A DNA stretch of 64,000 bases from Hyphomicrobiales bacterium (GTDB lineage: Bacteria > Pseudomonadota > Alphaproteobacteria > Rhizobiales > Devosiaceae): NCBI GenBank assembly GCA_027487555.1, contig JAIYDI010000029.1, forward strand, positions 62,001-126,000. Reading direction: 5' to 3'. A model generated the notes under the pieces. That model ran no database searches. It was not told the origin of the DNA and worked only from the letters and a program-made list of their open reading frames with translations. The position numbers and the translations under genes are program-made. Positions 41,541-54,051 of the stretch are shown one piece after another; position 1 is the first letter of the stretch; every line of letters starts with the position of its first letter.

Positions 41541-41912
41541 ATGCCGACCATTAATCAGTTGATCCGCAAGCCACGGGTGTCGAAGCCCAAGCGGAACAAA
41601 GTCCCGGCGATGGAAGCCAATCCGCAGAAGCGTGGCGTTTGCTCGCGCGTCTACACCACCACGCCGAAGAAGCCGAACTCGGCTCTTCGCAAGGTGGCAA
41701 AGGTCCGTCTGACCACCCAGCGTGAAGTGATTTCCTATATCCCCGGCGAAGGCCACAACCTGCAGGAGCACTCGGTTGTGCTCATTCGCGGTGGCCGCGT
41801 TCGCGATCTGCCGGGCGTTCGTTACCACGTGCTGCGCGGCGTACTCGACACCCAGTCGGTGAAGGATCGCAAGCAGCGCCGTTCGAAGTACGGCGCGAAG
41901 CGGCCGAAGTAA
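41541..41912 (+). CDS. rpsL: 30S ribosomal protein S12
   Basis: A 123-aa decoding-centre protein. [34 protein letters not shown] and [42 protein letters not shown] are invariant features. The Lys residues changed in streptomycin-resistant mutants (K43 and K88 regions) are wild type. ATG 41541 is the family start; upstream in-frame ATG codons were rejected. Confidence 0.98.
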   Translation: MPTINQLIRKPRVSKPKRNKVPAMEANPQKRGVCSRVYTTTPKKPNSALRKVAKVRLTTQREVISYIPGEGHNLQEHSVVLIRGGRVRDLPGVRYHVLRGVLDTQSVKDRKQRRSKYGAKRPK

Positions 41913-41924
41913 GGAGAGTCAGAG

Positions 41925-42395
41925 ATGTCCCGTCGTCACGCAGCCGAAAAGCGCGAAGTCAACCCCGATCCGAAGTTCGGCGATCTCGTCGTCTCGAAGT
42001 TCATGAACTCGCTCATGGAAGACGGAAAGAAGTCCGTCGCCGAGTCGATCGTCTACGGTGCGTTCGACATCGTGCAGACCAAGCTGAAGCAGGACCCGGT
42101 CAACGTGTTCCACGCTGCGCTCGACAACATCCGCCCGGCAGTGGAAGTTCGTTCCCGCCGCGTTGGTGGTGCGACCTACCAGGTTCCGGTCGAAGTGCGT
42201 ACGGACCGTCAGCAGGCTTTGGCGATCCGCTGGCTCATCGAATCTGCGCGCAAGCGTGGTGAGCACACCATGAAGGAGCGCCTCAGCGGCGAGCTCATGG
42301 ATGCCGTGAACGGCCGAGGTCAGGCCGTGAAGAAACGCGAAGACACGCACCGTATGGCTGATGCCAACCGTGCCTTCTCGCACTACCGCTGGTAA
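41925..42395 (+). CDS. rpsG: 30S ribosomal protein S7
   Basis: A 156-aa head assembly protein of the 30S subunit. [40 protein letters not shown] and [14 protein letters not shown] are typical. In E. coli S7 represses the str operon. GGAGAG lies before the ATG and 12 bp separate it from rpsL. Confidence 0.98.
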   Translation: MSRRHAAEKREVNPDPKFGDLVVSKFMNSLMEDGKKSVAESIVYGAFDIVQTKLKQDPVNVFHAALDNIRPAVEVRSRRVGGATYQVPVEVRTDRQQALAIRWLIESARKRGEHTMKERLSGELMDAVNGRGQAVKKREDTHRMADANRAFSHYRW

Positions 42396-42413
42396 ACGGA
42401 AGGCTCCTCCCAA

Positions 42414-44504
<2,091 letters not shown>

Positions 44505-44521
44505 CCAAGAACCACCGGTTG

Positions 44522-44543
44522 CCCGGCTGCTCTGTCAGCCGGG
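44522..44543 (+). promoter_or_regulatory. fusA-tuf intergenic hairpin
   Basis: Perfect 8-bp stem CCCGGCTG (44522-44529) and CAGCCGGG (44536-44543) with a 6-nt loop. No T tract follows, so a processing or stability element is more likely than a terminator. Confidence 0.5.
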
Positions 44544-44615
44544 AGCCCGCCAGTACGAACAGTCAACCAGTTTCCTGAAGCCGGCATGCCAAGCTGGCGC
44601 ACTACGGAGAATACG

Positions 44616-45806
44616 ATGGCCAAGGAAAAGTTTTCCCGCACCAAGCCGCACTGCAACATCGGCACCATCGGTCACGTCGACCATGGAAAGACCTCGCTGA
44701 CCGCAGCGATCACCAAGGTCCTCGCTGAGACCGGCGGCGCCACCTTCAAGGCGTATGATCAGATCGACGCCGCTCCGGAAGAGAAGGCCCGCGGCATCAC
44801 GATCAACACCGCGCACGTCGAGTACGAGACGGTCAACCGTCACTACGCCCACGTCGATTGCCCCGGCCACGCTGACTATGTGAAGAACATGATCACCGGC
44901 GCCGCGCAGATGGACGGTGCTATCCTGGTGGTTTCCGCCGCCGACGGCCCGATGCCGCAGACCCGCGAGCACATCCTGCTCGCCCGTCAGGTCGGTGTGC
45001 CGGCGCTCGTCGTGTTCCTCAACAAGTGCGACATGGTCGACGATCCGGAACTGCTCGAACTCGTCGAGCTTGAAGTTCGCGAGCTGCTCAGCTCGTACGA
45101 GTTCCCGGGCGATGACGTTCCGATCGTGAAGGGTTCGGCTACCGAAGCTCTGAACGACGGTGACAAGAAGCTCGGCCACGATGCGATCCTCGAGCTGATG
45201 CGCGCTGTTGACGAATACATCCCGCAGCCGGCTCGCCCGATCGACCAGCCGTTCCTGATGCCGATCGAAGACGTGTTCTCGATCTCCGGCCGTGGCACCG
45301 TGGTGACCGGTCGTGTCGAGCGCGGCATCGTGAAGGTCGGTGAGACTGTCGAGATCGTCGGTATCAAGGCAACCCAGTCGACCACCGTGACCGGCGTCGA
45401 AATGTTCCGCAAGTTGCTCGATCAGGGCCAGGCCGGCGACAACATCGGCGCGCTGATCCGCGGTATCGACCGCACGCAGGTTGAGCGCGGCCAGGTGCTG
45501 TGCAAGCCCGGTTCGGTGACCCCGCATACCGATTTCGTGGCTGAGGCGTACATCCTCACCAAGGAAGAGGGCGGTCGTCATACGCCGTTCTTCACCAACT
45601 ACCGCCCGCAGTTCTACTTCCGTACCACGGACGTGACTGGCATCGTGACGCTGCCGGAAGGCACGGAGATGGTGATGCCGGGCGACAATGTGAATATCAC
45701 TGTCGCACTGATCGTGCCGATCGCCATGGAAGAGAAGCTCCGCTTCGCTATCCGTGAGGGTGGCCGTACCGTTGGTTCGGGCGTCGTCGCCAAGATCGTA
45801 AAGTAA
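44616..45806 (+). CDS. tuf: Translation elongation factor Tu
   Basis: A 396-aa GTPase that carries aminoacyl-tRNA to the ribosome. [15 protein letters not shown] (G1), [14 protein letters not shown] (switch I), [26 protein letters not shown] (G3) and NKCDMVDD (G4) are intact. ATG 44616 follows the short ribosome site CGGAGA. Many alphaproteobacteria carry a second tuf copy elsewhere; none is in this window. Confidence 0.98.
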   Translation: MAKEKFSRTKPHCNIGTIGHVDHGKTSLTAAITKVLAETGGATFKAYDQIDAAPEEKARGITINTAHVEYETVNRHYAHVDCPGHADYVKNMITGAAQMDGAILVVSAADGPMPQTREHILLARQVGVPALVVFLNKCDMVDDPELLELVELEVRELLSSYEFPGDDVPIVKGSATEALNDGDKKLGHDAILELMRAVDEYIPQPARPIDQPFLMPIEDVFSISGRGTVVTGRVERGIVKVGETVEIVGIKATQSTTVTGVEMFRKLLDQGQAGDNIGALIRGIDRTQVERGQVLCKPGSVTPHTDFVAEAYILTKEEGGRHTPFFTNYRPQFYFRTTDVTGIVTLPEGTEMVMPGDNVNITVALIVPIAMEEKLRFAIREGGRTVGSGVVAKIVK

Positions 45807-45823
45807 GGCCGGAAGGCAAAGGG

Positions 45824-45857
45824 CGCGGCGCTCTGTAGTGCGCCGCGTCACCTTTTT
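45824..45857 (+). terminator. tuf-rpsJ intergenic hairpin with T tract (partial terminator/attenuator)
   Basis: Perfect 8-bp stem CGCGGCGC (45824-45831) and GCGCCGCG (45840-45847), 8-nt loop, then TCACCTTTTTC. It has terminator form, but the run of genes continues 16 bp later with no clear new promoter, so partial termination or S10-leader control is inferred. Confidence 0.6.
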
Positions 45858-45872
45858 CGCTGGGAAATCAAG

Positions 45873-46181
45873 ATGAACGGTCAAAATATCCGCATCCGGC
45901 TGAAAGCCTTTGACCACCGCGTCCTCGACACGTCGACGCGCGAGATCGTCAATACGGCCAAGCGCACCGGTGCGCAGGTCCGTGGTCCGATCCCGCTGCC
46001 GACGCTGATCGAGAAGTTCACGGTCAACCGCTCGCCGCACATCGACAAGAAGAGCCGTGAACAGTTCGAGATCCGGACTCACAAGCGTCTCCTCGACATC
46101 GTCGACCCGACTCCGCAGACGGTCGATGCTCTCATGAAGCTTGATCTCGCCGCCGGCGTAGACGTCGAAATCAAGCTCTGA
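45873..46181 (+). CDS. rpsJ: 30S ribosomal protein S10 (NusE)
   Basis: A 102-aa protein of the 30S head and NusG/NusB partner in antitermination. [68 protein letters not shown] is nearly invariant. First gene of the classic S10 operon; the ribosome site is poor, but the start is fixed by the family. Confidence 0.98.
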   Translation: MNGQNIRIRLKAFDHRVLDTSTREIVNTAKRTGAQVRGPIPLPTLIEKFTVNRSPHIDKKSREQFEIRTHKRLLDIVDPTPQTVDALMKLDLAAGVDVEIKL

Positions 46182-46195
46182 CGGAATTTTCGCGC

Positions 46196-46239
46196 TGACC
46201 GCCCAAAGGGTCCTCTTGGAACAATGACCCGGTCAGCCG
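46196..46239 (+). promoter_or_regulatory. Two-tier hairpin in the rpsJ-rplC gap
   Basis: Outer stem GCTGACC (46196-46202) with GGTCAGC (46233-46239) and inner stem GGGTC (46210-46214) with GACCC (46228-46232), separated by a 7-nt internal bulge on one side. It ends 22 bp before rplC. It could be a ribosomal-protein binding leader acting on rplC translation (inference). Confidence 0.5.
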
Positions 46240-46261
46240 CCAAAGAAAGAAGGTAGAACCG

Positions 46262-46954
46262 ATGCGTTCTGGTTTGATCGCACAGAAGCTGGGCATGACC
46301 CGCGTGTTCAAGGAGGACGGCACTCACGTCCCCGTGACCGTGCTGGGCCTGCAGAATTGCCAGGTGGTGGGTCAGCGCACCGTTGAGAAGGATGGCTACA
46401 CTGCCCTCCAGCTCGGCGCTGGCACCGTCAAGGCCAAGAACCTCACGAAGGCCGACCGTGGCCAGTTCGCTGTGGCAAAGGTCGAGCCCAAGCGTCAGGT
46501 AACAGAGTTTCGTGTCGATCCTGCGAACCTCATCGAGGTTGGCGCGACGATGCAGGCGGACCATTTCGTCGAGGGGCAACTGGTCGATGTGACCGGTACC
46601 TCGATCGGTAAGGGCTTCGCCGGCGGCATGAAGCGCTGGAACTTCGGCGGCTTGCGGGCAACGCATGGTGTGTCTGTTTCGCACCGCTCGCACGGTTCCA
46701 CTGGTCAGCGTCAGGACCCCGGCAAGGTGTTCAAGGGCAAGAAGATGGCCGGCCATATGGGCGACCGTCGCGTGACCACGCAGAACCTCAAGGTGGTCCG
46801 CACCGACGTCGAGCGCGGTCTTATCCTCGTCGAGGGTGCAGTGCCGGGTGCCAAGGGCGGCTGGATCATGATCAAGGACGCGGTGAAGAAGCCGGCACCG
46901 AAGGGTGCTGCTCTGCCCGGTTCCTTCAAGGCAGCGGCCGGGGAGGCCAACTAA
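46262..46954 (+). CDS. rplC: 50S ribosomal protein L3
   Basis: A 230-aa assembly-initiating protein whose loop reaches the peptidyl-transferase centre. [20 protein letters not shown] and [30 protein letters not shown] are typical, including the Gln methylated in E. coli. The C-terminal ~20 residues are an Ala/Gly/Pro-rich tail often seen in alphaproteobacteria. Overlaps rplD by one base. Confidence 0.98.
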   Translation: MRSGLIAQKLGMTRVFKEDGTHVPVTVLGLQNCQVVGQRTVEKDGYTALQLGAGTVKAKNLTKADRGQFAVAKVEPKRQVTEFRVDPANLIEVGATMQADHFVEGQLVDVTGTSIGKGFAGGMKRWNFGGLRATHGVSVSHRSHGSTGQRQDPGKVFKGKKMAGHMGDRRVTTQNLKVVRTDVERGLILVEGAVPGAKGGWIMIKDAVKKPAPKGAALPGSFKAAAGEAN

Positions 46955-47574
46955 TGGAACTCCAGGTCACTACTCTGGATGGCAAGGCCGACGGTTCGGT
47001 CATCCTCAATGACGAGATTTTCGGTCTCGATGTCCGCCAGGACATTCTGCACCGAATGGTGCGGTATCAGCAGCTCAAGGCAATGGCCGGCACCCACAAG
47101 GTGAAGCATCGCTCCGAGATCGCTTACACCTCGAAGAAGTCGGTGAAGCAGAAGGGCTCGGGCGGGGCTCGTCACGGCAACAAGGCGGCTCCGCAGTTCC
47201 GCGGCGGTGGTCGTGCTTTCGGTCCGGAAGTGCGCAGCCATGCGATCGACCTTCCCAAGAAGGTCCGCGCTCTGGCGCTCAAGCATGCGCTCAGCTCGAA
47301 GGCCAAGGCCGGCGAACTCGTGGTGGTGTCGAACGTGGTTGCCAAGGAAGCCAAGACCGCTGCCGTCAAGGCGCAGCTCGGCGCCCTGAACTGGGACAAC
47401 GCGCTCATCATTGATGGCGCGCAGGTGGACACGAACTTTGCGCTCGCCACCCGCAACATCCCGCATATCGATGTGCTGCCAGTGCAGGGCATCAACGTGG
47501 TGGACATTCTTCGTCGCAGCAAGCTGGTGCTGACGAAGGCGGCGCTGGAAGCGCTGGAGGCGCGGTTCGCATGA
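46954..47574 (+). CDS. rplD: 50S ribosomal protein L4
   Basis: A 206-aa exit-tunnel protein; in E. coli it also represses the S10 operon. [18 protein letters not shown] and [27 protein letters not shown] mark the extended loop. The start ATG overlaps the rplC stop (TAATG), and the 3' end overlaps rplW by 4 bp. Confidence 0.98.
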   Translation: MELQVTTLDGKADGSVILNDEIFGLDVRQDILHRMVRYQQLKAMAGTHKVKHRSEIAYTSKKSVKQKGSGGARHGNKAAPQFRGGGRAFGPEVRSHAIDLPKKVRALALKHALSSKAKAGELVVVSNVVAKEAKTAAVKAQLGALNWDNALIIDGAQVDTNFALATRNIPHIDVLPVQGINVVDILRRSKLVLTKAALEALEARFA

Positions 47575-47864
47575 GCAAGTATTCCAACTACGACGTGATC
47601 CGTAACCCGGTCATCACCGAAAAGGCGACCATGGCCTCCGAAAACGGTCAGGTCGTGTTCGATGTCGCGATCGACGCGACCAAGTCCGAGATCAAGGAAG
47701 CCGTTGAGGCTCTGTTCTCGGTGAAGGTCAAGGCGGTCAACACGCTCGTCCGCAAGGGCAAGGTGAAGCGGTTCCGGCAGGAACTTGGCACCCGCAAGGA
47801 TGTCAAGAAGGCCATCGTGACTCTGGTCGACGGCCAGACAATCGATATCTCGGCCGGCCTCTGA
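47571..47864 (+). CDS. rplW: 50S ribosomal protein L23
   Basis: A 97-aa tunnel-exit protein that docks SRP and trigger factor. [18 protein letters not shown] and [35 protein letters not shown] are typical. It overlaps rplD by 4 bp (ATGA), which suggests coupled translation. Confidence 0.98.
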   Translation: MSKYSNYDVIRNPVITEKATMASENGQVVFDVAIDATKSEIKEAVEALFSVKVKAVNTLVRKGKVKRFRQELGTRKDVKKAIVTLVDGQTIDISAGL

Positions 47865-47880
47865 GAGGGGAGATAAGAAC

Positions 47881-48720
47881 ATGGGTTTGAAGACTTACAA
47901 TCCGACCTCTCCTGGCCGCCGCCAGCTCATCACGACCGATCGGTCTGAGCTGTGGAAGGGCAAGCCGGTCAAGACGCTCACCGAGGGTCTGACCTCCAAG
48001 GGCGGCCGCAACAATACCGGTCGCATCACGGCCTATCACCGTGGTGGCGGGCACAAGCGCTCGTACCGCATGGTGGATTTCCGCCGCACGCGCTTCGACG
48101 CGGTGGCGACCGTTGAGCGTCTTGAGTACGATCCGAACCGTACGGCCTGGATTGCGCTGATCAAGTACGAGGACGGCGAACTCGCCTACATCATCGCGCC
48201 CCAGCGCCTCGCTGCCGGTGACAAGGTGGTTTCGACCCTTGGTACCGCGGACGTGAAGCCGGGCAACTCGATGCCGCTGGAGCGTATGCCGGTCGGCACG
48301 ATCGTGCACAATGTCGAGATGAAGCCTCGCAAGGGCGGTCAGATCGCACGCTCCGCCGGTGCCTACGCGCAGTATGTCGGCCGCGACAGCGGGTGGGCGA
48401 TCCTGCGTCTCAACTCTGGCGAGCAGCGCCGCGTGCATGGCACCTGTCTTGCGACCGTTGGCGCGGTGTCCAACCCGGACCATGCCAACATTTCGATCGG
48501 CAAGGCTGGTCGCAATCGCTGGCTCGGCCGCAAGCCGGTCAACCGCGGTGTGACCATGAACCCGGTCGATCACCCGCATGGTGGTGGTGAAGGTCGTACG
48601 TCTGGTGGTCGTCACCCGGTGACCCCGTGGGGCAAGCCGACGAAGGGCAAGAAGACTCGCAGCAACAAGTCGACGGACAAGTTCATCGTCCGCTCGCGTC
48701 ACGTGAAGAAGGGCCGTTAA
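47881..48720 (+). CDS. rplB: 50S ribosomal protein L2
   Basis: A 279-aa protein needed for subunit joining and peptidyl transfer. [29 protein letters not shown] and the C-terminal [35 protein letters not shown], with the essential His, are intact. A good ribosome site (GAGGGGAG) precedes the ATG. Confidence 0.98.
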   Translation: MGLKTYNPTSPGRRQLITTDRSELWKGKPVKTLTEGLTSKGGRNNTGRITAYHRGGGHKRSYRMVDFRRTRFDAVATVERLEYDPNRTAWIALIKYEDGELAYIIAPQRLAAGDKVVSTLGTADVKPGNSMPLERMPVGTIVHNVEMKPRKGGQIARSAGAYAQYVGRDSGWAILRLNSGEQRRVHGTCLATVGAVSNPDHANISIGKAGRNRWLGRKPVNRGVTMNPVDHPHGGGEGRTSGGRHPVTPWGKPTKGKKTRSNKSTDKFIVRSRHVKKGR

Positions 48721-48723
48721 GCC

Positions 48724-49002
48724 ATGGCGCGTTCAGTCTGGAAAGGTCCGTTCGTCGACGGCTATCTGCTCAAGAAGGCAGATGCTGCCCGCTCGAGCGG
48801 TCGCAACGAAGTCATCAAGATCTGGAGCCGTCGTTCGACGATCCTGCCGCAGTTCGTCGGTCTGACCTTCGGCGTCCACAATGGGCACAAGCATGTGCCG
48901 GTGAACGTCCAGGAAGAAATGATCGGCCACAAGTTCGGCGAATTCGCCCCGACCCGGACCTATTACGGTCACGCGGCCGACAAGAAGGCCAAGAGGAAGT
49001 AA
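48724..49002 (+). CDS. rpsS: 30S ribosomal protein S19
   Basis: A 92-aa protein of the 30S head beside S13. [20 protein letters not shown] and [49 protein letters not shown] are typical. Only 3 bp separate it from rplB. Confidence 0.98.
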   Translation: MARSVWKGPFVDGYLLKKADAARSSGRNEVIKIWSRRSTILPQFVGLTFGVHNGHKHVPVNVQEEMIGHKFGEFAPTRTYYGHAADKKAKRK

Positions 49003-49003
49003 G

Positions 49004-49384
49004 ATGAGCAAGCCGAAAACTCAGCGGTCGCTCAAGGACAACGAGGCCAAGGCCGTGCTGCCCATGCTGCGCACGTCGAGCCAGAAGCTCAACCTCGTGG
49101 CCGCCCTGATCCGTGGCAAGAAGGTCGACAAGGCCCTTGCCGAACTGGAATTCTCCCGCAAGCGCGTTGCCGGCCCGGTGAAGAAGACGCTGGAAAGCGC
49201 CATCGCCAATGCCGAGAACAACCACGGCCTCGATCCGGACAGTCTGGTCGTTGCCGAGGCTTATGTCGGCGACGGCCTGGTGATGAAGCGCTTCATGGCG
49301 CGTGGCCGTGGTCACGCCGCTCGCCTGGAGCACACGTTCTCGAACCTCACCATTGTGGTTCGCCAAGTCGAGGAGACCGCATAA
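49004..49384 (+). CDS. rplV: 50S ribosomal protein L22
   Basis: A 126-aa tunnel-lining protein and macrolide contact. [49 protein letters not shown] and the hairpin [26 protein letters not shown] are normal. Its stop overlaps the rpsC start (TAATG). Confidence 0.98.
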   Translation: MSKPKTQRSLKDNEAKAVLPMLRTSSQKLNLVAALIRGKKVDKALAELEFSRKRVAGPVKKTLESAIANAENNHGLDPDSLVVAEAYVGDGLVMKRFMARGRGHAARLEHTFSNLTIVVRQVEETA

Positions 49385-50136
49385 TGGGTCAGAAGATCAA
49401 CCCGATCGGTCTGCGCCTCGGGATCAACCGCACCTGGGATAGCCGCTGGTACGCGAACCGTGCCGAATATGGCAACCTGCTGCAGGAAGACCTGAAGATC
49501 CGCGAGACCCTCCTTGAGGATCTCAAGCAGGCGGCGGTCTCCAAGATCGTCATCGAGCGTCCGCACCGCAAGTGCCGCGTGTCGATCCACACTGCCCGTC
49601 CGGGCATCGTGATCGGCAAGAAGGGTGCGGACATCGACAAGATCCGCGCCAAGGTGAAGAAGTTCACCGACAGCGAAGTGCACATCAACATCGTTGAAGT
49701 GCGCAAGCCGGAGACCGATGCGACCCTCGTGGCGCAGGGCATTGCCCAGCAGCTCGAGCGTCGTGTGGCGTTCCGACGCGCCATGAAGCGCGCTGTTCAG
49801 ACGGCGATCCGCATGGGTGCAGGTGGCATTCGCGTGAACGTTGGTGGCCGTCTCGGCGGCGCCGACATCGCTCGATCCGAGTGGTACCGCGAAGGCCGGG
49901 TGCCACTGCATACGCTGCGTGCCGACATCGATTACGGTACCGCCGAAGCCAAGACGACCTATGGCATCATCGGTATCAAGGTGTGGGTGTTCAAGGGCGA
50001 AGTGCTCGAGCACGATCCGTCCGCCCATGAGCGTCGTGCGCTCGAAGCCTCGCCGTCCGACGGCCAGGGCCAGCGCCGTGACCGTGAGGACCGTCGCGAT
50101 CGTGACGATCGTCGCGACCGCGGTTCTGCGAACTAA
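49384..50136 (+). CDS. rpsC: 30S ribosomal protein S3 with Arg/Asp-rich tail
   Basis: A 250-aa protein of the mRNA entry helicase site. [24 protein letters not shown] and the KH domain ([20 protein letters not shown]) are typical. The last ~25 residues ([17 protein letters not shown]) form a charged repeat tail beyond the conserved core; tails here vary among alphaproteobacteria. Confidence 0.98.
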   Translation: MGQKINPIGLRLGINRTWDSRWYANRAEYGNLLQEDLKIRETLLEDLKQAAVSKIVIERPHRKCRVSIHTARPGIVIGKKGADIDKIRAKVKKFTDSEVHINIVEVRKPETDATLVAQGIAQQLERRVAFRRAMKRAVQTAIRMGAGGIRVNVGGRLGGADIARSEWYREGRVPLHTLRADIDYGTAEAKTTYGIIGIKVWVFKGEVLEHDPSAHERRALEASPSDGQGQRRDREDRRDRDDRRDRGSAN

Positions 50137-50150
50137 GAAGGCATCATAAA

Positions 50151-50564
50151 ATGCTGCAACCAAAGCGTACGAAGTTCCGCAAGGCCCACAAGGGCCGTAT
50201 CCATGGCAATGCCAAGGGCGGCACCGAGCTGGCGTTCGGCCAGTATGGCCTCAAGTCGCAGGAGCCCGAGCGCGTTACTGCTCGTCAGATCGAAGCGGCC
50301 CGCCGCGCGATCACCCGCGAGATGAAGCGCGCCGGCCGCGTGTGGATTCGGGTATTCCCGGATCTCCCGGTCTCCAAGAAGCCGACCGAAGTCCGCATGG
50401 GTAAGGGCAAGGGTTCGGTTGAGTTCTGGGCGGCGCGGGTGAAGCCCGGCCGTATCCTGTTCGAAATCGACGGCGTCCCCGAGGATGTCGCCAAGGAAGC
50501 CCTGCGCCTCGGCGCCATGAAGCTTCCGGTCACCACGCGGGTCGTCACCCGCATTGCGGATTGA
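50151..50564 (+). CDS. rplP: 50S ribosomal protein L16
   Basis: A 137-aa protein near the A-site tRNA elbow. [54 protein letters not shown] and [26 protein letters not shown] are nearly invariant. Confidence 0.98.
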   Translation: MLQPKRTKFRKAHKGRIHGNAKGGTELAFGQYGLKSQEPERVTARQIEAARRAITREMKRAGRVWIRVFPDLPVSKKPTEVRMGKGKGSVEFWAARVKPGRILFEIDGVPEDVAKEALRLGAMKLPVTTRVVTRIAD

Positions 50565-50569
50565 TTGCC

Positions 50570-50794
50570 ATGGCTCAGAAGAATAAAGAAGCCGGCTCCG
50601 CCGATGCGGCGGACCTCCGGGCCAAGACCCCCGACGAGCTGAAGGATCAGCTTCTCGGGCTGAAGAAAGAACAGTTCAACCTCCGTTTCCAGCGCGCTAC
50701 CCAGCAGCTGGAGAAGCCCTCCCGGGTGCGTGAAGTCCGTCGCGAAATCGCGCGGATCAAGACCGTGCTTGGCGAGAAGGCTGCGGCCAAGTAA
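50570..50794 (+). CDS. rpmC: 50S ribosomal protein L29
   Basis: A 74-aa helical protein at the tunnel exit. [54 protein letters not shown] is the core; the first ~14 residues are a short extension. ATG 50570 is chosen; an in-frame TTG 9 bases earlier is not needed. Confidence 0.97.
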   Translation: MAQKNKEAGSADAADLRAKTPDELKDQLLGLKKEQFNLRFQRATQQLEKPSRVREVRREIARIKTVLGEKAAAK

Positions 50795-50804
50795 GGAGCA
50801 CGAC

Positions 50805-51038
50805 ATGCCCAAGCGCGTTTTGCAGGGGACGGTGGTCTCCGACACGAATGACAAGACTGTGGTGGTGCGCGTCGACCGCGCCTTCACGCACCCGGTGATG
50901 AAGAAGACGGTGCGCCGGTCCAAGAAGTATCACGCTCATGATGAGGCCAACGTGGCCAAGGTCGGAGACGTGGTGTGGATCCAGGAGTCGGCGCCGATCT
51001 CGAAGAACAAGCGCTGGGTTCTCGTACCCAACGCGTAA
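50805..51038 (+). CDS. rpsQ: 30S ribosomal protein S17
   Basis: A 77-aa OB-fold protein. [47 protein letters not shown] is typical; GGAG 8 bp before ATG 50805 sets the start. The usual spc-operon genes follow after a 56-bp gap. Confidence 0.98.
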   Translation: MPKRVLQGTVVSDTNDKTVVVRVDRAFTHPVMKKTVRRSKKYHAHDEANVAKVGDVVWIQESAPISKNKRWVLVPNA

Positions 51039-51094
51039 CCGGAATTTAGGGCTCGCCGGGAAGGCAGACCCCGAACTGAAGAAGGCATCAAGCC

Positions 51095-51463
51095 ATGATC
51101 CAGATGCAGTCCAATCTCGACGTTGCCGATAATTCCGGCGCGCGTCGTGTCATGTGCATCAAGGTGCTCGGCGGCTCGCACCGCAAGTACGCCTCGGTCG
51201 GCGACATCATCGTCGTGTCGGTCAAGGACGCTATTCCGCGCGGCCGCGTTAAGAAGGGCCAGGTGATGAAGGCTGTCGTCGTGCGTACCGCTTTCCCGGT
51301 TCGCCGTGCTGACGGAACCATCATCCGTTTCGACCGCAACGCGGCGGTGCTCATCAACAATCAGGCGGAGCCGATCGGCACCCGCATCTTCGGGCCGGTT
51401 CCGCGCGAGCTGCGCTCCAAGAACCACATGAAGATCATTTCGCTTGCGCCGGAGGTGCTGTGA
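51095..51463 (+). CDS. rplN: 50S ribosomal protein L14
   Basis: A 122-aa protein at the intersubunit face. [50 protein letters not shown] is invariant. Classical first gene of the spc operon. Overlaps rplX by one base (TGATG). Confidence 0.98.
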   Translation: MIQMQSNLDVADNSGARRVMCIKVLGGSHRKYASVGDIIVVSVKDAIPRGRVKKGQVMKAVVVRTAFPVRRADGTIIRFDRNAAVLINNQAEPIGTRIFGPVPRELRSKNHMKIISLAPEVL

Positions 51464-51774
51464 TGGCGTCGAAGATCAAGAAGGGCGACAAGGTCGTCGT
51501 CCTCGCCGGTAAGGACAAGGGCAAGACCGGGCAGGTGCTGCAGGTCATCCCGTCCGAGACCCGGGCCGTCGTCCAGGGCATTAACCTGGTGCGTCGGCAC
51601 ACCAAGCAGACTGCGAGCCAGGATGCCGGCATCTTCACCAAGGAAGCGCCGATCCATCTGTCGAACCTCGCTGTCGCCGATGCCAATGGCAAGGCAACAC
51701 GCGTCGGTTTTGTGATCAAGGACGGCACCAAGGTGCGCGTCGCCAAGACGACCGGAGATGCGATCGATGGCTGA
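51463..51774 (+). CDS. rplX: 50S ribosomal protein L24
   Basis: A 103-aa KOW-domain assembly initiator. [48 protein letters not shown] is typical. ATG 51463 is preferred over the GTG directly before it. The 3' end overlaps rplE by 8 bp. Confidence 0.98.
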   Translation: MASKIKKGDKVVVLAGKDKGKTGQVLQVIPSETRAVVQGINLVRRHTKQTASQDAGIFTKEAPIHLSNLAVADANGKATRVGFVIKDGTKVRVAKTTGDAIDG

Positions 51775-52324
51775 TACTCTTTACGTGCCGCGTCTGCGCA
51801 CGCAGTATCTTGAGACGATCAAGCCGGGGCTCATCGAGCAGTTCGGCTACAAGAATGTCATGCAGGCGCCCAAGCTCGAGAAGATCGTGCTGAACATGGG
51901 TGTCGGCGAGGCTGTCAACGACACCAAGAAGGTGAAGGCTGCTGCTGCCGATCTGGAAAAGATCGCTGGCCAGAAGCCGGTTGTCACGCATGCCCGCAAG
52001 TCGATCGCCGGCTTCAAGGTGCGCGAGAACATGCCGCTGGGCGTCAAGGTGACGCTCCGTTCCGCACGTATGTACGAGTTCCTTGACCGCCTCGTGAACA
52101 TTGCGCTGCCGCGCGTTCGCGACTTCCGCGGGCTGAACCCGAACTCCTTCGATGGTGCTGGCAACTATGCCATGGGCATCAAGGAACACATCATTTTCCC
52201 CGAGATCAATTTCGATCAGATCGACCAGGTCTGGGGCATGGACATCGTGGTGTGCACCACCGCGCGGACGGATGACGAGGCCCGGGCTCTGCTCAAGGCT
52301 TTCAATTTCCCCTTCCGGCAGTAA
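51767..52324 (+). CDS. rplE: 50S ribosomal protein L5
   Basis: A 185-aa central-protuberance protein that binds 5S r[32 protein letters not shown] and [35 protein letters not shown] are typical. The ATG at 51767 lies inside rplX, so translation is probably coupled. Confidence 0.98.
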   Translation: MADTLYVPRLRTQYLETIKPGLIEQFGYKNVMQAPKLEKIVLNMGVGEAVNDTKKVKAAAADLEKIAGQKPVVTHARKSIAGFKVRENMPLGVKVTLRSARMYEFLDRLVNIALPRVRDFRGLNPNSFDGAGNYAMGIKEHIIFPEINFDQIDQVWGMDIVVCTTARTDDEARALLKAFNFPFRQ

Positions 52325-52345
52325 CGGAAGAGAGAAGGACGAGAC

Positions 52346-52651
52346 ATGGCTAAGACCAGCTCTATCGAAAAGAACAACCGCCGCGCGAAGCTGTCCAAGC
52401 AGTATGGCGCGAAGCGGGCGAAGCTGAAGGCGCTGGTGATGAACCAGAGCTTGCCGCTCGACCAGCGCTTCGCCGCGACGCTGAAGCTCGCCGAGCTGCC
52501 GCGTAACTCCGCCGAAAACCGCGTGCACAACCGCTGCGAGCTCACCGGCCGTCCGCGCGGCTACTACCGCAAGCTCAAGCTCAGCCGTATTGCGCTGCGC
52601 CAGCTCGGCAATCTCGGGATGATCCCGGGCATGGTCAAGTCGAGCTGGTAA
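52346..52651 (+). CDS. rpsN: 30S ribosomal protein S14
   Basis: A 101-aa protein of the zinc-independent long form: only one Cys remains in the region [60 protein letters not shown] is the usual alphaproteobacterial start. Confidence 0.98.
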   Translation: MAKTSSIEKNNRRAKLSKQYGAKRAKLKALVMNQSLPLDQRFAATLKLAELPRNSAENRVHNRCELTGRPRGYYRKLKLSRIALRQLGNLGMIPGMVKSSW

Positions 52652-52663
52652 GGAGAACATGAG

Positions 52664-53062
52664 ATGAGCATTTCCGATCCGATCGGCGACATGCTGACCC
52701 GCATCCGCAATGCCCAGTTGCGGCGTCGCGATGTGGTTTCCACTCCGGCGTCGACGCTGCGTGCGCGCGTGCTGGACGTTCTGAAGTCCGAAGGCTATAT
52801 CCGCGGCTATTCTGAGTCGGTTCTCGACAACGGCGTGCCGCAGTTCGACATCGAGCTGAAGTACTCGGACAGTACCCCGGTGATCCGCACCATCGAGCGC
52901 GTGTCCCGGCCGGGCCGTCGCGTCTATGCGTCGGTCAAGAATATCCCGACCGTCGCTAACGGTCTTGGCGTGTCGATCCTTTCGACCCCCAAGGGCGTGA
53001 TGGCGGACCATGAAGCAAAGGCCCAGAATCTGGGTGGCGAGGTACTCTGCCGCGTCTTCTAA
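52664..53062 (+). CDS. rpsH: 30S ribosomal protein S8
   Basis: A 132-aa 16S rRNA-binding protein and, in E. coli, the repressor of the spc operon at rpl[31 protein letters not shown] and the C-terminal [31 protein letters not shown] are typical. Confidence 0.98.
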   Translation: MSISDPIGDMLTRIRNAQLRRRDVVSTPASTLRARVLDVLKSEGYIRGYSESVLDNGVPQFDIELKYSDSTPVIRTIERVSRPGRRVYASVKNIPTVANGLGVSILSTPKGVMADHEAKAQNLGGEVLCRVF

Positions 53063-53114
53063 GGGGAAACCCTGGACGTCGGTGTGACGATGACTCCGAA
53101 GGAAGTAGTGTAGA

Positions 53115-53648
53115 ATGTCCCGTACAGGCAAAAAGCCGATCGCAGCGGTCAGTGGCGTTACCGTCACCGTTGCGGATCGCACGGTCACCGCAAAGGGGCC
53201 GAAGGGCGAGCTGTCGCTGACGCTCATGGATATCGTCAACGTCAAGCAGGATAACGGCGCGATCTTCGTCGAGCCTGCAAATGACAGCAAGGAAGCCCGA
53301 GCTGCCTGGGGGACGACCCGCGCGCTCATCAACAACATGGTCCTTGGCGTGAACAAGGGCTTCGAGAAGAAGCTTCAGATTCAGGGCGTTGGTTATCGCG
53401 CAGCCATGCAGGGCAAGGATCTCAAGCTGTCGCTCGGCTTCAGCCATGAAGTGCTGTTCGAGACGCCGGCCGGTGTGACCATTGCCGCTCCGACGCAGAC
53501 CGAAGTGACCGTCACTGGCGCTGACAAGCAGCTGGTTGGGCAGGTTGCCGCAAACATCCGTTCCTGGCGTCCGCCGGAGCCCTACAAGGGCAAAGGCGTG
53601 CGCTACGTGGGCGAATACATCGCCCGCAAGGAAGGCAAGAAGAAGTAA
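53115..53648 (+). CDS. rplF: 50S ribosomal protein L6
   Basis: A 177-aa protein next to the GTPase centre. [34 protein letters not shown] and the C-terminal [29 protein letters not shown] are typical. A 52-bp gap with no obvious structure precedes it. Confidence 0.98.
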   Translation: MSRTGKKPIAAVSGVTVTVADRTVTAKGPKGELSLTLMDIVNVKQDNGAIFVEPANDSKEARAAWGTTRALINNMVLGVNKGFEKKLQIQGVGYRAAMQGKDLKLSLGFSHEVLFETPAGVTIAAPTQTEVTVTGADKQLVGQVAANIRSWRPPEPYKGKGVRYVGEYIARKEGKKK

Positions 53649-53660
53649 GGAGCGCAAGAG

Positions 53661-54023
53661 ATGCCCACCAGCCTCAAAGGCGTGCAGCGTCGCAAGGCGC
53701 GTGTCCGCAAGCAGATCAAGAAGAACAATGCCGGGCGTCCGCGTCTCAGCGTGCATCGTTCCGACAAGAACATATATGCCCAGATCATCGACGACGCGAC
53801 CGGCCGTACGCTGGCCGCCGCTTCGACCATCGACAAGGCACTCAAAGGCTCTCTGAAGGCCGGCTGGGACATCGAGGCTGCGGCTTCGGTGGGCAAGCTG
53901 ATCGCCGAACGCAGCCTGGCAGCGAATGTCAAGCAGGTGGTGTTCGATCGTGGCGCCTACCTCTATCACGGCCGCGTCAAGGCACTTGCCGACGCTGCTC
54001 GTGAAGGCGGCCTCGATTTCTGA
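53661..54023 (+). CDS. rplR: 50S ribosomal protein L18
   Basis: A 120-aa 5S rRNA-binding protein. [43 protein letters not shown] and [28 protein letters not shown] are typical. GGAGCG precedes the ATG. Confidence 0.98.
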   Translation: MPTSLKGVQRRKARVRKQIKKNNAGRPRLSVHRSDKNIYAQIIDDATGRTLAAASTIDKALKGSLKAGWDIEAAASVGKLIAERSLAANVKQVVFDRGAYLYHGRVKALADAAREGGLDF

Positions 54024-54051
54024 TCCGGCGACAAGGGAAAGCTGAAAAGCG

